This document shows positions 7,067-15,868 of a stretch of 64,000 nt of DNA, one piece after another. Source of the DNA: Vibrio ouci. GTDB lineage: Bacteria > Pseudomonadota > Gammaproteobacteria > Enterobacterales > Vibrionaceae. The number at the start of each line of letters is the position of its first letter. Position 1 is the stretch's first letter. The stretch lies in contig NZ_SATR01000029.1 in assembly GCF_004551525.1 (NCBI RefSeq), positions 1 through 64,000 of the forward strand, read 5' to 3'. The translations under genes were made by a program, and so were the position numbers. The notes under the pieces are model-generated. The model was given only the letters and a program-made list of their open reading frames with translations, had not been told where the DNA came from and did not search any database.

Positions 7067-7894
7067 TTATTTGCCTTCAACAGGCTTAAACAGCGCAAGA
7101 AGTTCATCAACTTTGTTGCGACCAGCGCCATTGCGGCTGATGGTTCGTTTCACCTTAACCACGTTAAGCTCAGCACCGTGGTACAAACGACGCGTCAAAG
7201 TGGTGTCGTGGTTTGAGATCAGCACTGGAATACCACGCTCTGTCGCCGCTTTCTCGGCTACATCAGCCAAGGCTGCTTGGTCATCTAAGCTAAAGCCATT
7301 ACCTGCATAAGAGGTAAAGTTAGCTGTGTTAGACAGTGGCGCATATGGCGGATCGCAGTAAACCACACTGCCCTTACGCGCGCGCTTAAATGTCTCATGG
7401 TAACCTTCGCAGACAAACGTCGCCTTCTTGGCTTTTTCGGCAAAAAATTCTAATTCTGCTTCAGGGAAGTAAGGTTTTTTGTACGATCCAAATGGTACAT
7501 TGAAGCCGCCTTTTTTGTTGTAACGACATAGGCCATTAAAACCAAAACGGTTCATGTAAAGGAATGCTAAAGAGCGATACATCACATCATCGGTAGCATT
7601 AAATTGCTCACGGATATGTAAGTAAGCTTCTTTACGATTGTTCTCTGGGCAGAACCAGCGCTTAGACTCAGAGATATACTCTTGCGGGTTCTCTTTAAGC
7701 AGGTTGTAGAGGTTAATCAGGTCTGGGTTGATATCAGCCAGTAAGTACTGCTCATAGTCAGTATTGAGAAAAACAGAACCAGCACCTACGAACGGCTCCA
7801 CCAGCTTACGTGCTTCTGGCAAGTGACGCTGGATATCTTCGACAAGTCCGTATTTTCCACCTGCCCATTTCAGGAAGGCACGCTGCTTCTTCAT
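7067..7894 (-). CDS. dam: DNA adenine methylase (GATC)
   Basis: Methylates adenine in GATC for mismatch-repair strand choice and replication timing. The 275-aa protein carries motif I KWAGGKYGLV (9-18), the following FVGAGSVFLN near 35-44, and catalytic motif IV DPPYAPLS near 180. Vibrio chromosome 2 replication also depends on Dam. It lies downstream of aroK-aroB-damX and upstream of rpe, the conserved order. The start ATG is weakly preceded by an SD-like AGCAGT. Confidence 0.96.
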   Translation of the reverse strand: MKKQRAFLKWAGGKYGLVEDIQRHLPEARKLVEPFVGAGSVFLNTDYEQYLLADINPDLINLYNLLKENPQEYISESKRWFCPENNRKEAYLHIREQFNATDDVMYRSLAFLYMNRFGFNGLCRYNKKGGFNVPFGSYKKPYFPEAELEFFAEKAKKATFVCEGYHETFKRARKGSVVYCDPPYAPLSNTANFTSYAGNGFSLDDQAALADVAEKAATERGIPVLISNHDTTLTRRLYHGAELNVVKVKRTISRNGAGRNKVDELLALFKPVEGK

Positions 7895-7996
7895 CTACTG
7901 CTCTATTTATCAACCACAAATTAAGGCTGCGGAATGTAACATATTTTGTAATTAATCTCAGACTATTTTCTGGCTCAAAGGCAGAATCAAGCCTTC

Positions 7997-9478
7997 TTAG
8001 TTACCACGCTCAATTTCACGTTGAACTTGGTTAAGAGATTTAGCCCAAGGGTCAAGGTTTTGCAGCTCGCTAGAAAGCCCTTGTACGGCGTCACGAGCGA
8101 CCTGAATAGTTGGGTAATTACTGTAAGTTACGATATACCAATCCACATCATTACGAATGGTTGGATAAATAAAAACTTGGTTGCTCAGCTGATATTGGTC
8201 AATGAACTTCTGCACCTCTTCCAGCGACTGCACCGCTGCAAGCTGTAAGGTGTAACTGCGCGGAGAAAAGCTCTTAAGCTCATCTTTAGTAAATGAGAAT
8301 TTAATAACGGTTTCCGCTGGCTGTTCTTGAGTTGCTGGTTCGCCAGTCACTTCAGGCTCAGCTACGGGTTCGGTAACTGTTGACTGCTCAACAACAGCTT
8401 TAATCTCACTGGTATCAACCGTTTCTGGTTTATTCTCCAACAAGGCATCCACCACATCAGAAGTAATTACCACACGTTGGTGATCATCGTCAGCATTGCC
8501 AACACTCGATACCTGCTCGGTAACATCTGGCGGTAAGGCGCTAGAGTCATCTTCAGCACCAGCTAAACTCGGGTCAATGCTCGCCTCAGGTTCAACCACT
8601 TGCGAGGTCGCGTCCGCTGAAGAAACTTCAGGCAACGTTGGAATCACGGTTTGTTCCATCGTCTCTGTAATTTGCTGAGCTTTATCATCAGGTGATGGCT
8701 GAGACATCATCCACCAATATCCGCCACCGATAATCATCAGTAGTATCACCACTAACATAGCGATATTGGTAGGCGAGCCTACTATCGAGCGGATAATAAT
8801 CCTTTTTTCCACTTTTTGTTCCCCTAATGCCATGATTTCGCCAGGGCGGCGCGCCACGGTTCGATATGCATTGCGAACCCGTTTTTCCATATCGTCTTCG
8901 ACAAAACGAATCACCAAATGTTCAAAAAAACGGTCCGCTTCTTGTTGGCTAAGTGCTTCAATTTCCAGATCAATCGGCTTGTGTTCTTGACCATAACTCA
9001 GGCGAGTTAACAAGGCATCTAAACTGCTTGGTTGAGCAAACAGTAACACATTGATCGTCCAGCCCGGATGAATCTGCGCTTCCAGCACCAGCATCCACAG
9101 TTCTGAAATAAAGGACTCACTGAGCAGATGAGCATCATCAACCGCGATTACCACATCGCAATTTTCACCTTCCATCAAACGCGAAAAAGACTCCGCTATG
9201 GAGTCCGCAGGGTCGAATAACGGCTCTGAAAGAAGTTGAGTCAGAATGGTAGAACGGCGCTGTTGATCATCTTGATTGGGGTAACACATCAACAAAGATT
9301 GGTTTTTGTCTTGCGCCCAAGCTTCAAGGTAGTACTGCGCTAACCACGTTTTTCCCGCCCCTTTGTCACCACCAATAGTGACGAGGTTGGAACCAAAATT
9401 GGTCAGTAGTTGCAATCGCTCTAGCAGTTCAACCTGCGAGTCTAACTCCAACACACGTGGATCACGCGCTAAGCTCAT
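7997..9478 (-). CDS. damX: DamX-like cell division protein with AAA ATPase and SPOR domains
   Basis: A 493-aa inner-membrane protein. The N-terminal cytoplasmic AAA/GspA-ExeA-like ATPase half has Walker A GGDKGAGKTW near 37-46 and Walker B VVIAVDDAHLL near 109. One TM segment lies about 240-260 (IAMLVVILLMIIGGGYWW). An acidic, Pro/Thr/Val-rich periplasmic linker follows (about 265-405), then a C-terminal SPOR domain (about 410-490, SYTLQLAAVQSLEEVQKF) that binds denuded septal peptidoglycan. E. coli DamX shares TM-linker-SPOR but is not known for an intact ATPase; here both Walker motifs look intact. Position between aroB and dam supports the name. Confidence 0.88.
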   Translation of the reverse strand: MSLARDPRVLELDSQVELLERLQLLTNFGSNLVTIGGDKGAGKTWLAQYYLEAWAQDKNQSLLMCYPNQDDQQRRSTILTQLLSEPLFDPADSIAESFSRLMEGENCDVVIAVDDAHLLSESFISELWMLVLEAQIHPGWTINVLLFAQPSSLDALLTRLSYGQEHKPIDLEIEALSQQEADRFFEHLVIRFVEDDMEKRVRNAYRTVARRPGEIMALGEQKVEKRIIIRSIVGSPTNIAMLVVILLMIIGGGYWWMMSQPSPDDKAQQITETMEQTVIPTLPEVSSADATSQVVEPEASIDPSLAGAEDDSSALPPDVTEQVSSVGNADDDHQRVVITSDVVDALLENKPETVDTSEIKAVVEQSTVTEPVAEPEVTGEPATQEQPAETVIKFSFTKDELKSFSPRSYTLQLAAVQSLEEVQKFIDQYQLSNQVFIYPTIRNDVDWYIVTYSNYPTIQVARDAVQGLSSELQNLDPWAKSLNQVQREIERGN

Positions 9479-9504
9479 TTCACAAAATCCTAATGATCAA
9501 TTAA

Positions 9505-9541
9505 GTAGTATCAATCACAGCTAAATGTGGATTGATACTAC
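9505..9541 (-). other. Intercistronic hairpin between aroB and damX
   Basis: GTAGTATCAATC and GATTGATACTAC form a 12-pair stem, extended by ACA/TGT past a bulge, in the 75-base gap. There is no T run, so it looks like an RNA processing or stability element rather than a terminator. Confidence 0.5.
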
Positions 9542-9553
9542 AAACAAAAAGAC

Positions 9554-10642
9554 TTAAACGGTGCGAGCGAAGTCGATGGCTTGTTCAATAATCGACTCTG
9601 GCACACCTTTCACTACGTCAGCTGTACCTATGCTGGTAGGTAAGACTAAGCGAAGCTCACCAGCTAACACCTTCTTATCGCGCATCATATGCTTCATAAA
9701 ATCAGCAAAAGACATTTGCTCAGGTGTATGTACCGGCAGTTTTGCTCTCTTCAGTATAGAGAGAATTCGCTCAACTTGCTCTTCACTGATAAGCCCTTGA
9801 AGCTGCGCAGTTTTTGCGGCCATTACCGTGCCAGAAGAAACCGCTTCGCCATGTAGCCACTTACCATAACCCAACTCTGCTTCGATCGCATGACCAAATG
9901 TATGACCTAGGTTCAGTAAAGCGCGAATACCTGACTCTTTTTCATCTTTTGCGACCACTTCAGCTTTGATTTCACAGCAACGAGCGATGGCATAAGTCAG
10001 TGCTTGCTCATCGAGAGCGTAAAGCTTATCAAGGTTCTCTTCTAACCAAACAAAAAACGCCTGATCGTAAATGATGCCGTATTTGATCACTTCCGCAATA
10101 CCAGCGGCAAATTCACGTTCAGGGAGTGTTTTAAGACAATCAGTATCAATTACCACCGCTTTTGGTTGGTAAAATGCGCCGATCATATTCTTACCCAATG
10201 GGTGGTTAACCGCAGTTTTACCACCAACAGATGAGTCTACTTGAGACAGCAATGTAGTCGGAATCTGAATGAAATCGACACCGCGTTGGTAACAAGCAGC
10301 TGAGAAACCAACTAAATCACCAATCACACCGCCACCAAGGGCAATCACCACCACATCACGGGCAAAATTACCTTCGAGTAGGTAGCTCATGACTGAGTTG
10401 AATGTCTCTAATGATTTGTATTGCTCGCCATCAGGTAGTTCCAGTAACGATGCGTCACAACCTAATTGCTTTAAGAGAGAGAAGATTTTATCGGCATAAA
10501 GAGGGGCAACAGTGACGTTAGAAATCACTACTACTTTTTGCTTGCTCGATAAGAAAGAAAGGTGGGCCGGATCATCAAATAATCCGGCACCAATTGAGAT
10601 TGGATAGCTACGTTCGCCTAAGCTGACCGTAATCCGTTCCAT
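9554..10642 (-). CDS. aroB: 3-dehydroquinate synthase
   Basis: Second step of the shikimate pathway: converts DAHP to 3-dehydroquinate with NAD and a divalent metal. The 362-aa protein shows the nucleotide-binding ALGGGVIGDLVGF near 99-111, the conserved PTTLLSQVDSSVGGKTAVNH near 128-147, and metal ligands in LGHTFGHAIE near 246. It follows aroK by 27 bases, so both shikimate genes share a transcript with damX and dam. Confidence 0.97.
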   Translation of the reverse strand: MERITVSLGERSYPISIGAGLFDDPAHLSFLSSKQKVVVISNVTVAPLYADKIFSLLKQLGCDASLLELPDGEQYKSLETFNSVMSYLLEGNFARDVVVIALGGGVIGDLVGFSAACYQRGVDFIQIPTTLLSQVDSSVGGKTAVNHPLGKNMIGAFYQPKAVVIDTDCLKTLPEREFAAGIAEVIKYGIIYDQAFFVWLEENLDKLYALDEQALTYAIARCCEIKAEVVAKDEKESGIRALLNLGHTFGHAIEAELGYGKWLHGEAVSSGTVMAAKTAQLQGLISEEQVERILSILKRAKLPVHTPEQMSFADFMKHMMRDKKVLAGELRLVLPTSIGTADVVKGVPESIIEQAIDFARTV

Positions 10643-10669
10643 GGGTATTCTCCAATTGCTAAAAAAGTC

Positions 10670-11188
10670 TTAACGTTCTTCTAGCATTTTTACGATCTGG
10701 TTGGCTACCACTTTTGCACTTTGATCGTCTGTACGTACTGTGTAATCCGCAATTTCTTCGTAAAGTGGGTTGCGTTCTCCAGCTAGAGACTCTAACACTT
10801 CACGTGGATCATCAGTTCGTAATAATGGGCGCTTCTTGTCGCGGTTAGTGCGAGCAAGTTGCTTTTCAATTGTTGTCTCTAGATAAACAACAATACCGCG
10901 CGCAGAAAGACGGTTACGGTTTTCTTTGCTCTTAATTGAACCACCGCCTGTTGCAAGTACGATACCTTGCTCATCAGTTAGATCATTAATTACAGATTCT
11001 TCGCGTTTGCGGAAACCGTCTTCGCCTTCAACATCAAATACCCAAGCGATATCTGCGCCAGTGCGTTCTTCAATAACGGTATCAGAATCAACAAACTCCA
11101 TATGAAGTTGTTGAGCTAGGTGTCTACCGATTGTGCTCTTGCCGGCACCCATTGGGCCTACAAGGAAAATATTGCGTTTCTCAGCCAT
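10670..11188 (-). CDS. aroK: Shikimate kinase I
   Basis: Phosphorylates shikimate at the 3-hydroxyl using ATP. The 172-aa protein has Walker A GPMGAGKSTIGR (11-22), shikimate-binding DSDTVIEERTG near 35 and ATGGGSI near 79, and the LID arginine in KRPLL near 118. It heads the aroKB-damX-dam-rpe-gph series and lies about 175 bases downstream of pilQ. Confidence 0.97.
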   Translation of the reverse strand: MAEKRNIFLVGPMGAGKSTIGRHLAQQLHMEFVDSDTVIEERTGADIAWVFDVEGEDGFRKREESVINDLTDEQGIVLATGGGSIKSKENRNRLSARGIVVYLETTIEKQLARTNRDKKRPLLRTDDPREVLESLAGERNPLYEEIADYTVRTDDQSAKVVANQIVKMLEER

Positions 11189-11364
11189 GTTTAGCAGTAA
11201 TTTACAACGTTAATTCAATGACATCGCCACAAGAGAAGCCAGTTTATAACTAGCAGTAGAAATGCTTGTGGCACCTATTCCTCACAGATAATTCGTGATA
11301 AGACCCGAAATTATCTAGATAAGGTGCCCTTAATGCAAATTTATTTTTTCAAGTAAGGTAATTC

Positions 11365-13056
11365 TTACTCAATTACAACTTTGGGGGTAACGAAAATCAG
11401 CAGCTCGCTTTTACCCATTTGTTGGTAGGTTCGCCGAAAAAGTGCCCCAAGTAGCGGAAGGTCACCGAGCATAGGCACTTTCTCTACCGCGTCAGTCACA
11501 CTGTGCTGGAAGATCCCGCCTAAAACCACAGTTTCACCGTTTTCCACCAACACTTGGGTGCCAATCCGCTGAGTATTAATCGCTACCGCTTCACCGGTAC
11601 CCGTTTTGACGATATCACCTGGCCTATCTTGAGTAACACTGAGATCGAGTACTAGTCGGTTGTCTGGGGTGATTTGTGGAATCACTTTGAGACTTAATAC
11701 TGCCTTTTTAAACGCCACACTGGTTGCCCCACTGGAAGAGGATTCTAAGTAGGGAATCTCGCTGCCTTGTTCAATGTAAGCGGGCTTTTTATTGGTGGTA
11801 ATAAGCCGCGGGCTTGAAATTACTTCAGCTTTGGACTCACGCTGCAGTGCTGAGAGTTCTAAGTCGAGCAACATATCCGAACCCAGCTTAGCCACTTGAA
11901 AGGCGATGCTCGATGCATTGGCTGAGGTGGCAGCCAAGTTCACATTCAGCATGTCATCAATCGGTACCGAGCCAAACACGTTGTCTTCGATACTCGCGCC
12001 AAGCGTGGTACTGCCATTGGTGTTGTGATAACCCCAACGCACACCGAGCTCATCTAAGTTACCCTCATTAACGGTGACGATTCGCGCCTCTATCTGCACC
12101 TGTTTAACCGGAATATCCAGTTCATCAATGATGGCTCGAATAACATCAATATTGGGTTGTAAATCGCGGATAAGTAACGCATTGGTTCGTTCATCGACAC
12201 TTAATGCCCCGCGCGAAGAGAGCATACTTATCGCCCCTTCCCCACCTATCATCTCAGCAATGTCCGATGCCTTGGCGAACTTTACTTTGACGAGCTCAGA
12301 ACGTAGCTCCCCTAACTCTTCCTCCAGACGAGCCTTTTCTAGCCTCTCTCGTTGGCGTGCATCCAGTTCTGCTTTAGGCGCAATCAACACCACGTTGCCA
12401 GTCGTGCGCTTATCCAATCCTTTCACCTGCAAAATGATATCGAGTACCTGCTGCCAAGGCACCCCATCTAGACGCAAGGTTAAATTACCGCTGACAGAGT
12501 CAGAGACCACAAGGTTGAAGTCGTTATAGTCAGCAATCAGTTGAAGGACATGTCGCACCGGAATGTCTTGGAAATTAATTGATATCTTTTTGCCTTCCCG
12601 CTCCAGCTCACCAGTTTGCTTTGATAGCGATTGCTCAGTGCGCGCCATAACCTCAACGTGTAAATCATTGCCTTCGATTTTGTAGTCATAACTGTATTGA
12701 CCATCAATCGTAGCTACCAAACGTGCACTCGTTTGGTGGCGAAACACTTCAATGGCGCCCACATTGGTCGAAAAGTCTGTTACATCGACAAGGTAGAGTT
12801 GTTCGTCTGGTACCTGAGTATTGAGCAGTTCTATTTGCAAGCCCTGCGGCGTTTTGCGTACATCCACCACAACTTGCGGATGTTGCAAATGAATAATGAT
12901 CGTCGCTTGTTGCTCACTGCCGACTCTAAAATCAATCCCTTGCAATGCGTTCTGCATCTCTTGCTTGGCCATACTAACAACAGAATAACTGCTGCAGCAC
13001 AGCAACAACATCATGTTCATATAGCAAGAATAGCGACGAATAAATCCCTTAATCAT
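11365..13056 (-). CDS. pilQ: Type IV pilus secretin PilQ
   Basis: Outer-membrane secretin through which the type IV (competence) pilus passes. The 563-aa precursor has an N-terminal signal segment (about 1-31), one AMIN domain (about 40-135) binding peptidoglycan, a secretin/TonB short N-terminal domain (about 155-225, ISINFQDIPVRHVLQLIAD), an N1/NolW domain (about 255-320, LVKVKFAKASDIAEMI) and the secretin channel (about 375-560, including VPMLGDLPLLGALFR). Only one AMIN domain is visible, fewer than in some relatives. Last gene of pilMNOPQ. Needed for DNA uptake in V. cholerae. Confidence 0.95.
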   Translation of the reverse strand: MIKGFIRRYSCYMNMMLLLCCSSYSVVSMAKQEMQNALQGIDFRVGSEQQATIIIHLQHPQVVVDVRKTPQGLQIELLNTQVPDEQLYLVDVTDFSTNVGAIEVFRHQTSARLVATIDGQYSYDYKIEGNDLHVEVMARTEQSLSKQTGELEREGKKISINFQDIPVRHVLQLIADYNDFNLVVSDSVSGNLTLRLDGVPWQQVLDIILQVKGLDKRTTGNVVLIAPKAELDARQRERLEKARLEEELGELRSELVKVKFAKASDIAEMIGGEGAISMLSSRGALSVDERTNALLIRDLQPNIDVIRAIIDELDIPVKQVQIEARIVTVNEGNLDELGVRWGYHNTNGSTTLGASIEDNVFGSVPIDDMLNVNLAATSANASSIAFQVAKLGSDMLLDLELSALQRESKAEVISSPRLITTNKKPAYIEQGSEIPYLESSSSGATSVAFKKAVLSLKVIPQITPDNRLVLDLSVTQDRPGDIVKTGTGEAVAINTQRIGTQVLVENGETVVLGGIFQHSVTDAVEKVPMLGDLPLLGALFRRTYQQMGKSELLIFVTPKVVIE

Positions 13057-13078
13057 GTTCGTTTCTAACCTTTGATAT

Positions 13079-13594
13079 CTACTTGAGCGCTAGCTTAACC
13101 TTGCGCTGATTCCAGCACCCTAGGCCATCGGGAAGGGGTTCGTTTATCTGCACATACTCTGCGGTGACCTTAGTGACCTTGCCGTTATTCACACCGATAA
13201 ATTGGCCCGCGTTAACTTTTATCAGCTGACCGTTTGGTGTTTGTACCAGCGCCGACACTTTGTCATTGCGACTCATCACTCCCTTCAGGCGCAGCTTGGC
13301 TAACGGATAACGCTCTAACTCCCCCGCCTTTTCGGTCTTAGCAGGCTGCCAGCAATCTTTGTTGTGCTGAGATGGCGTCGATACGATTGCCTCTTGCGGT
13401 AAAACAAAGGGCTCGCGCATCTGATGAGCTTTATAACTACGAACATTCAATGTGACGCTTGGCATCAGAGCAACCACATCCCTATCCGCCTGACGTTCAA
13501 TATCATCGATATAATCATCAAGTGCCCCTTGGTTAGCTTTGCAAGCACTCAGGCTTAGCACGAGCACGACTATGGCTAAGGATTTAAGGTTCAT
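13079..13594 (-). CDS. pilP: Type IV pilus lipoprotein PilP
   Basis: Inner-membrane lipoprotein that links the PilMNO platform to the secretin PilQ. The 171-aa precursor has a lipobox LSAC at about 15-18 after a short hydrophobic segment. The C-terminal beta domain includes LRLKGVMSRNDKVSALVQT (near 103) and GQFIGVNNGKVTKV (near 131). Overlaps the pilO end by 11 bases. Confidence 0.93.
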   Translation of the reverse strand: MNLKSLAIVVLVLSLSACKANQGALDDYIDDIERQADRDVVALMPSVTLNVRSYKAHQMREPFVLPQEAIVSTPSQHNKDCWQPAKTEKAGELERYPLAKLRLKGVMSRNDKVSALVQTPNGQLIKVNAGQFIGVNNGKVTKVTAEYVQINEPLPDGLGCWNQRKVKLALK

Positions 13595-14174
13595 CTCTCA
13601 CCTCTGGCTTGAGCTGATAAGTGTAGGCCTGCACGCGAAAATGCAGCGTGCTGCTCTCTTGGCTCACTCGCTGCCAATTAACATCGTCAAAATGAATCAT
13701 GCGCGATAGCTGGGCAATCGCTTGACTAAAGTCACCGATGTTGTGATAGCTCCCGGTCAGCTCGATGTTGAGTGGTAATCGGTAGAGAAATGGTTGGCTT
13801 TGTTTCTGTCCCCAATCGATACGAGTAAACGTCAGTGAGTTCTTAAGCCCAACTTCGTTGACCGAGGCCAGCATGCTGGCCAACTCTTTTTGCGCGGGTA
13901 ACTGCTGCGATAGGTAATCATATCGCTGTGACAACTCTGCTAACTGAGCCTGCAACTTGGGTATTACCGCCGCTTGATTGGCTTTTATCAATGCGGTCGC
14001 TTTCAAGGTTTGCTCTTGAGCCTTAAACTCTTCAATACGCTCTGTTTGAGGCATTAAGTAGAACCAGTAACCAAAACCTTGTAGCAACATAATTAATACT
14101 ATCAGCGCAACAAGTTGAGCCTGCAGCGGCCACTCGGCTATCTCTTCAATATCTAAATCGGAGTAGTCCTTCAT
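13584..14174 (-). CDS. pilO: Type IV pilus assembly protein PilO
   Basis: Bitopic inner-membrane alignment protein that pairs with PilN. 196 aa with a short cytoplasmic N terminus (DLDIEEIAEWPL), one TM (about 20-43), a coiled coil (about 45-95) and a ferredoxin-like periplasmic domain. Shares the TGATG-type junction with pilN (last base of one is first of the next) and overlaps pilP. Confidence 0.92.
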   Translation of the reverse strand: MKDYSDLDIEEIAEWPLQAQLVALIVLIMLLQGFGYWFYLMPQTERIEEFKAQEQTLKATALIKANQAAVIPKLQAQLAELSQRYDYLSQQLPAQKELASMLASVNEVGLKNSLTFTRIDWGQKQSQPFLYRLPLNIELTGSYHNIGDFSQAIAQLSRMIHFDDVNWQRVSQESSTLHFRVQAYTYQLKPEVRDEP

Positions 14175-14743
14175 TACTGCACACCCACCGCTTGTGATGG
14201 TGATTGAAAATCGAATGAGACATTGAAGGTTTGAAACTTTTTACTAAAGCGCACCTGACCGTGGACGATGGAGTGCATTTCAATATTGCTCAGTAACGGT
14301 GAACTTTCTAACCTATCCAGCATGCTTGCCAGACGAGAGGTGGTCTCGCTGATCCCAGAGATTTGAATCTGTTGACCACTCATATTGATTTTATCGACGT
14401 AGACACCGTGAGGAATAAAGCTCGGCAGCGCATTCATAAAATCGGTGGTTGTATTTCTTAGCTGCTGTAACTGCTCAACTACTTGTAGTCGAGTCAGCAG
14501 CGCCTTGTGGTCCTGATCTAGTCCCTTGAGTTGATTGATGCGCTGATCGAGCTGAGAAATATAATCATTGAGATAGGTTAAGCGAGATTGCTGCAACTGC
14601 TCTTGACTAAATAAGTAGTGTCCAGCAAACCACTGGCTCAACACCGCGATGCTGAGTACAGCAATAACTAGTCCGAAAAATCGTTGCTTATGACGCCTCC
14701 TTAACTGCTCACGCCACGGCAACAAATTAATGTTATGCAGCAT
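14174..14743 (-). CDS. pilN: Type IV pilus assembly protein PilN
   Basis: Bitopic inner-membrane protein whose N terminus binds PilM. I choose the ATG at 14743, giving MLHNINLLPWREQLRRR: this holds the invariant INLLPWR PilM-binding motif and is preceded by GGAGAG. An ATG seven codons upstream is possible but unlikely. 189 aa, with TM about 20-40, a coiled coil and a periplasmic domain. Overlaps the 3' end of pilM by 11 bases. Confidence 0.93.
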   Translation of the reverse strand: MLHNINLLPWREQLRRRHKQRFFGLVIAVLSIAVLSQWFAGHYLFSQEQLQQSRLTYLNDYISQLDQRINQLKGLDQDHKALLTRLQVVEQLQQLRNTTTDFMNALPSFIPHGVYVDKINMSGQQIQISGISETTSRLASMLDRLESSPLLSNIEMHSIVHGQVRFSKKFQTFNVSFDFQSPSQAVGVQ

Positions 14744-15728
14744 GCTTGCTCTCCAGCCATTCAATGCCTCTCATTGCTAAGCCAGCCGCTGTAGCATACG
14801 AATAACCTCGCAACAGCGACTCTTGTGACTGTTGGGTACTGTTTGCCAATAAAGTCAGTGGGTTCAGCAGCTCACAGGGGATAGCAAGACGACGAGCAAT
14901 CTCTTCAGCCAACAGAGGGATCATTGCACCGCCGCCACACAACCACACGCCTTTAATTGCGGTGTCATGCATGGAAGTCATTATCTGCATTTGGCGTTTG
15001 AGCTTATCAATCAGTGTGTAGATAAACTGCTCGGTACTTTGATGGCGCAAACCTTCGCTACTGGTTAACGTTTCTATCATCTGCGTACCAATCGGCAGCT
15101 CTTTATACAGTGGGGCTTTATTATTAAAGTCGATAATCAGTGAAGATTGGCTAAGCCCTACATCCAGTATTATCCACTGTTGCTGCTGGTACTTGTGTGC
15201 CGCTTGCTGCCACAGTTGAGCTAAGCAGTGGGCTTGAACATCGATCAACACTGGCGTATAACCCGCTTTGCTCACCGCTTCGATTCGACTCTCGATTAAC
15301 TCTTTTCGGGTCGCATAAACTTGATAGCTGCAGGCACTCTCCTGCGCTGATGAACTCTCTACAGGCACAAAATCAAGGCTCAACGCCTCGATTGGGAAGG
15401 GGGATTGGTGAGAAAATGCCTCAAAGATGGCGAACTCTCTTTCTTGTCCCTCTAGGTCTCTATCTATTTGTAATTGTTTACTTATTACAGCGCTATCAGG
15501 GACAGATAAAGCAACTTTGTGGCTAAATCGCGGCAAATACTTCCTTAGTTCTTTGAGTTTCTTTACAATTTTCTGATAATTTAACATGTGGTTATCAGAG
15601 AAAATGCCCGACTCGATTGGCAGTTCTTGATAATCTACCAGCACAAATGTGCCTTTGTAGGGCTTGAGAACAACCGCTTTAATACTGTGGTGGCCAATAT
15701 CAATGCCTGTAACTAATGATTTACCCAT
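14733..15728 (-). CDS. pilM: Type IV pilus assembly ATPase-fold protein PilM
   Basis: Cytoplasmic actin-like protein that binds PilN and connects the pilus motors. I start at ATG 15728 (MGKSLVTGIDIGHHSIK), which puts the phosphate-1 loop GIDIGHHSIK at the N terminus as in the family and has GGAG upstream. An open frame continues 33 codons further without a good ribosome site. 331 aa. LDVGLSQSSLII near 185 and CGGGAMIPLLAEEIARRL near 273 are further actin-fold motifs. First gene of pilMNOPQ, divergent from mrcA. Confidence 0.93.
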   Translation of the reverse strand: MGKSLVTGIDIGHHSIKAVVLKPYKGTFVLVDYQELPIESGIFSDNHMLNYQKIVKKLKELRKYLPRFSHKVALSVPDSAVISKQLQIDRDLEGQEREFAIFEAFSHQSPFPIEALSLDFVPVESSSAQESACSYQVYATRKELIESRIEAVSKAGYTPVLIDVQAHCLAQLWQQAAHKYQQQQWIILDVGLSQSSLIIDFNNKAPLYKELPIGTQMIETLTSSEGLRHQSTEQFIYTLIDKLKRQMQIMTSMHDTAIKGVWLCGGGAMIPLLAEEIARRLAIPCELLNPLTLLANSTQQSQESLLRGYSYATAAGLAMRGIEWLESKHAA

Positions 15729-15868
15729 GCAGCTTGGCTCCGTACTTTTTGCTTCGCTCATATGTTTAAATTGATGGTTAGATAAACACATAGAAAAGTG
15801 AGCTAAAATTTTTAGCTTAAAGTACAAGGGTTTACATATCGTGAATCCTATTAATCAGGGAATATCCG

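Noticed and set aside
12074..12529. 151-codon frame antisense to pilQ
   Set aside because: Complete overlap with a well-supported secretin gene; low-complexity Ser-rich translation typical of shadows.
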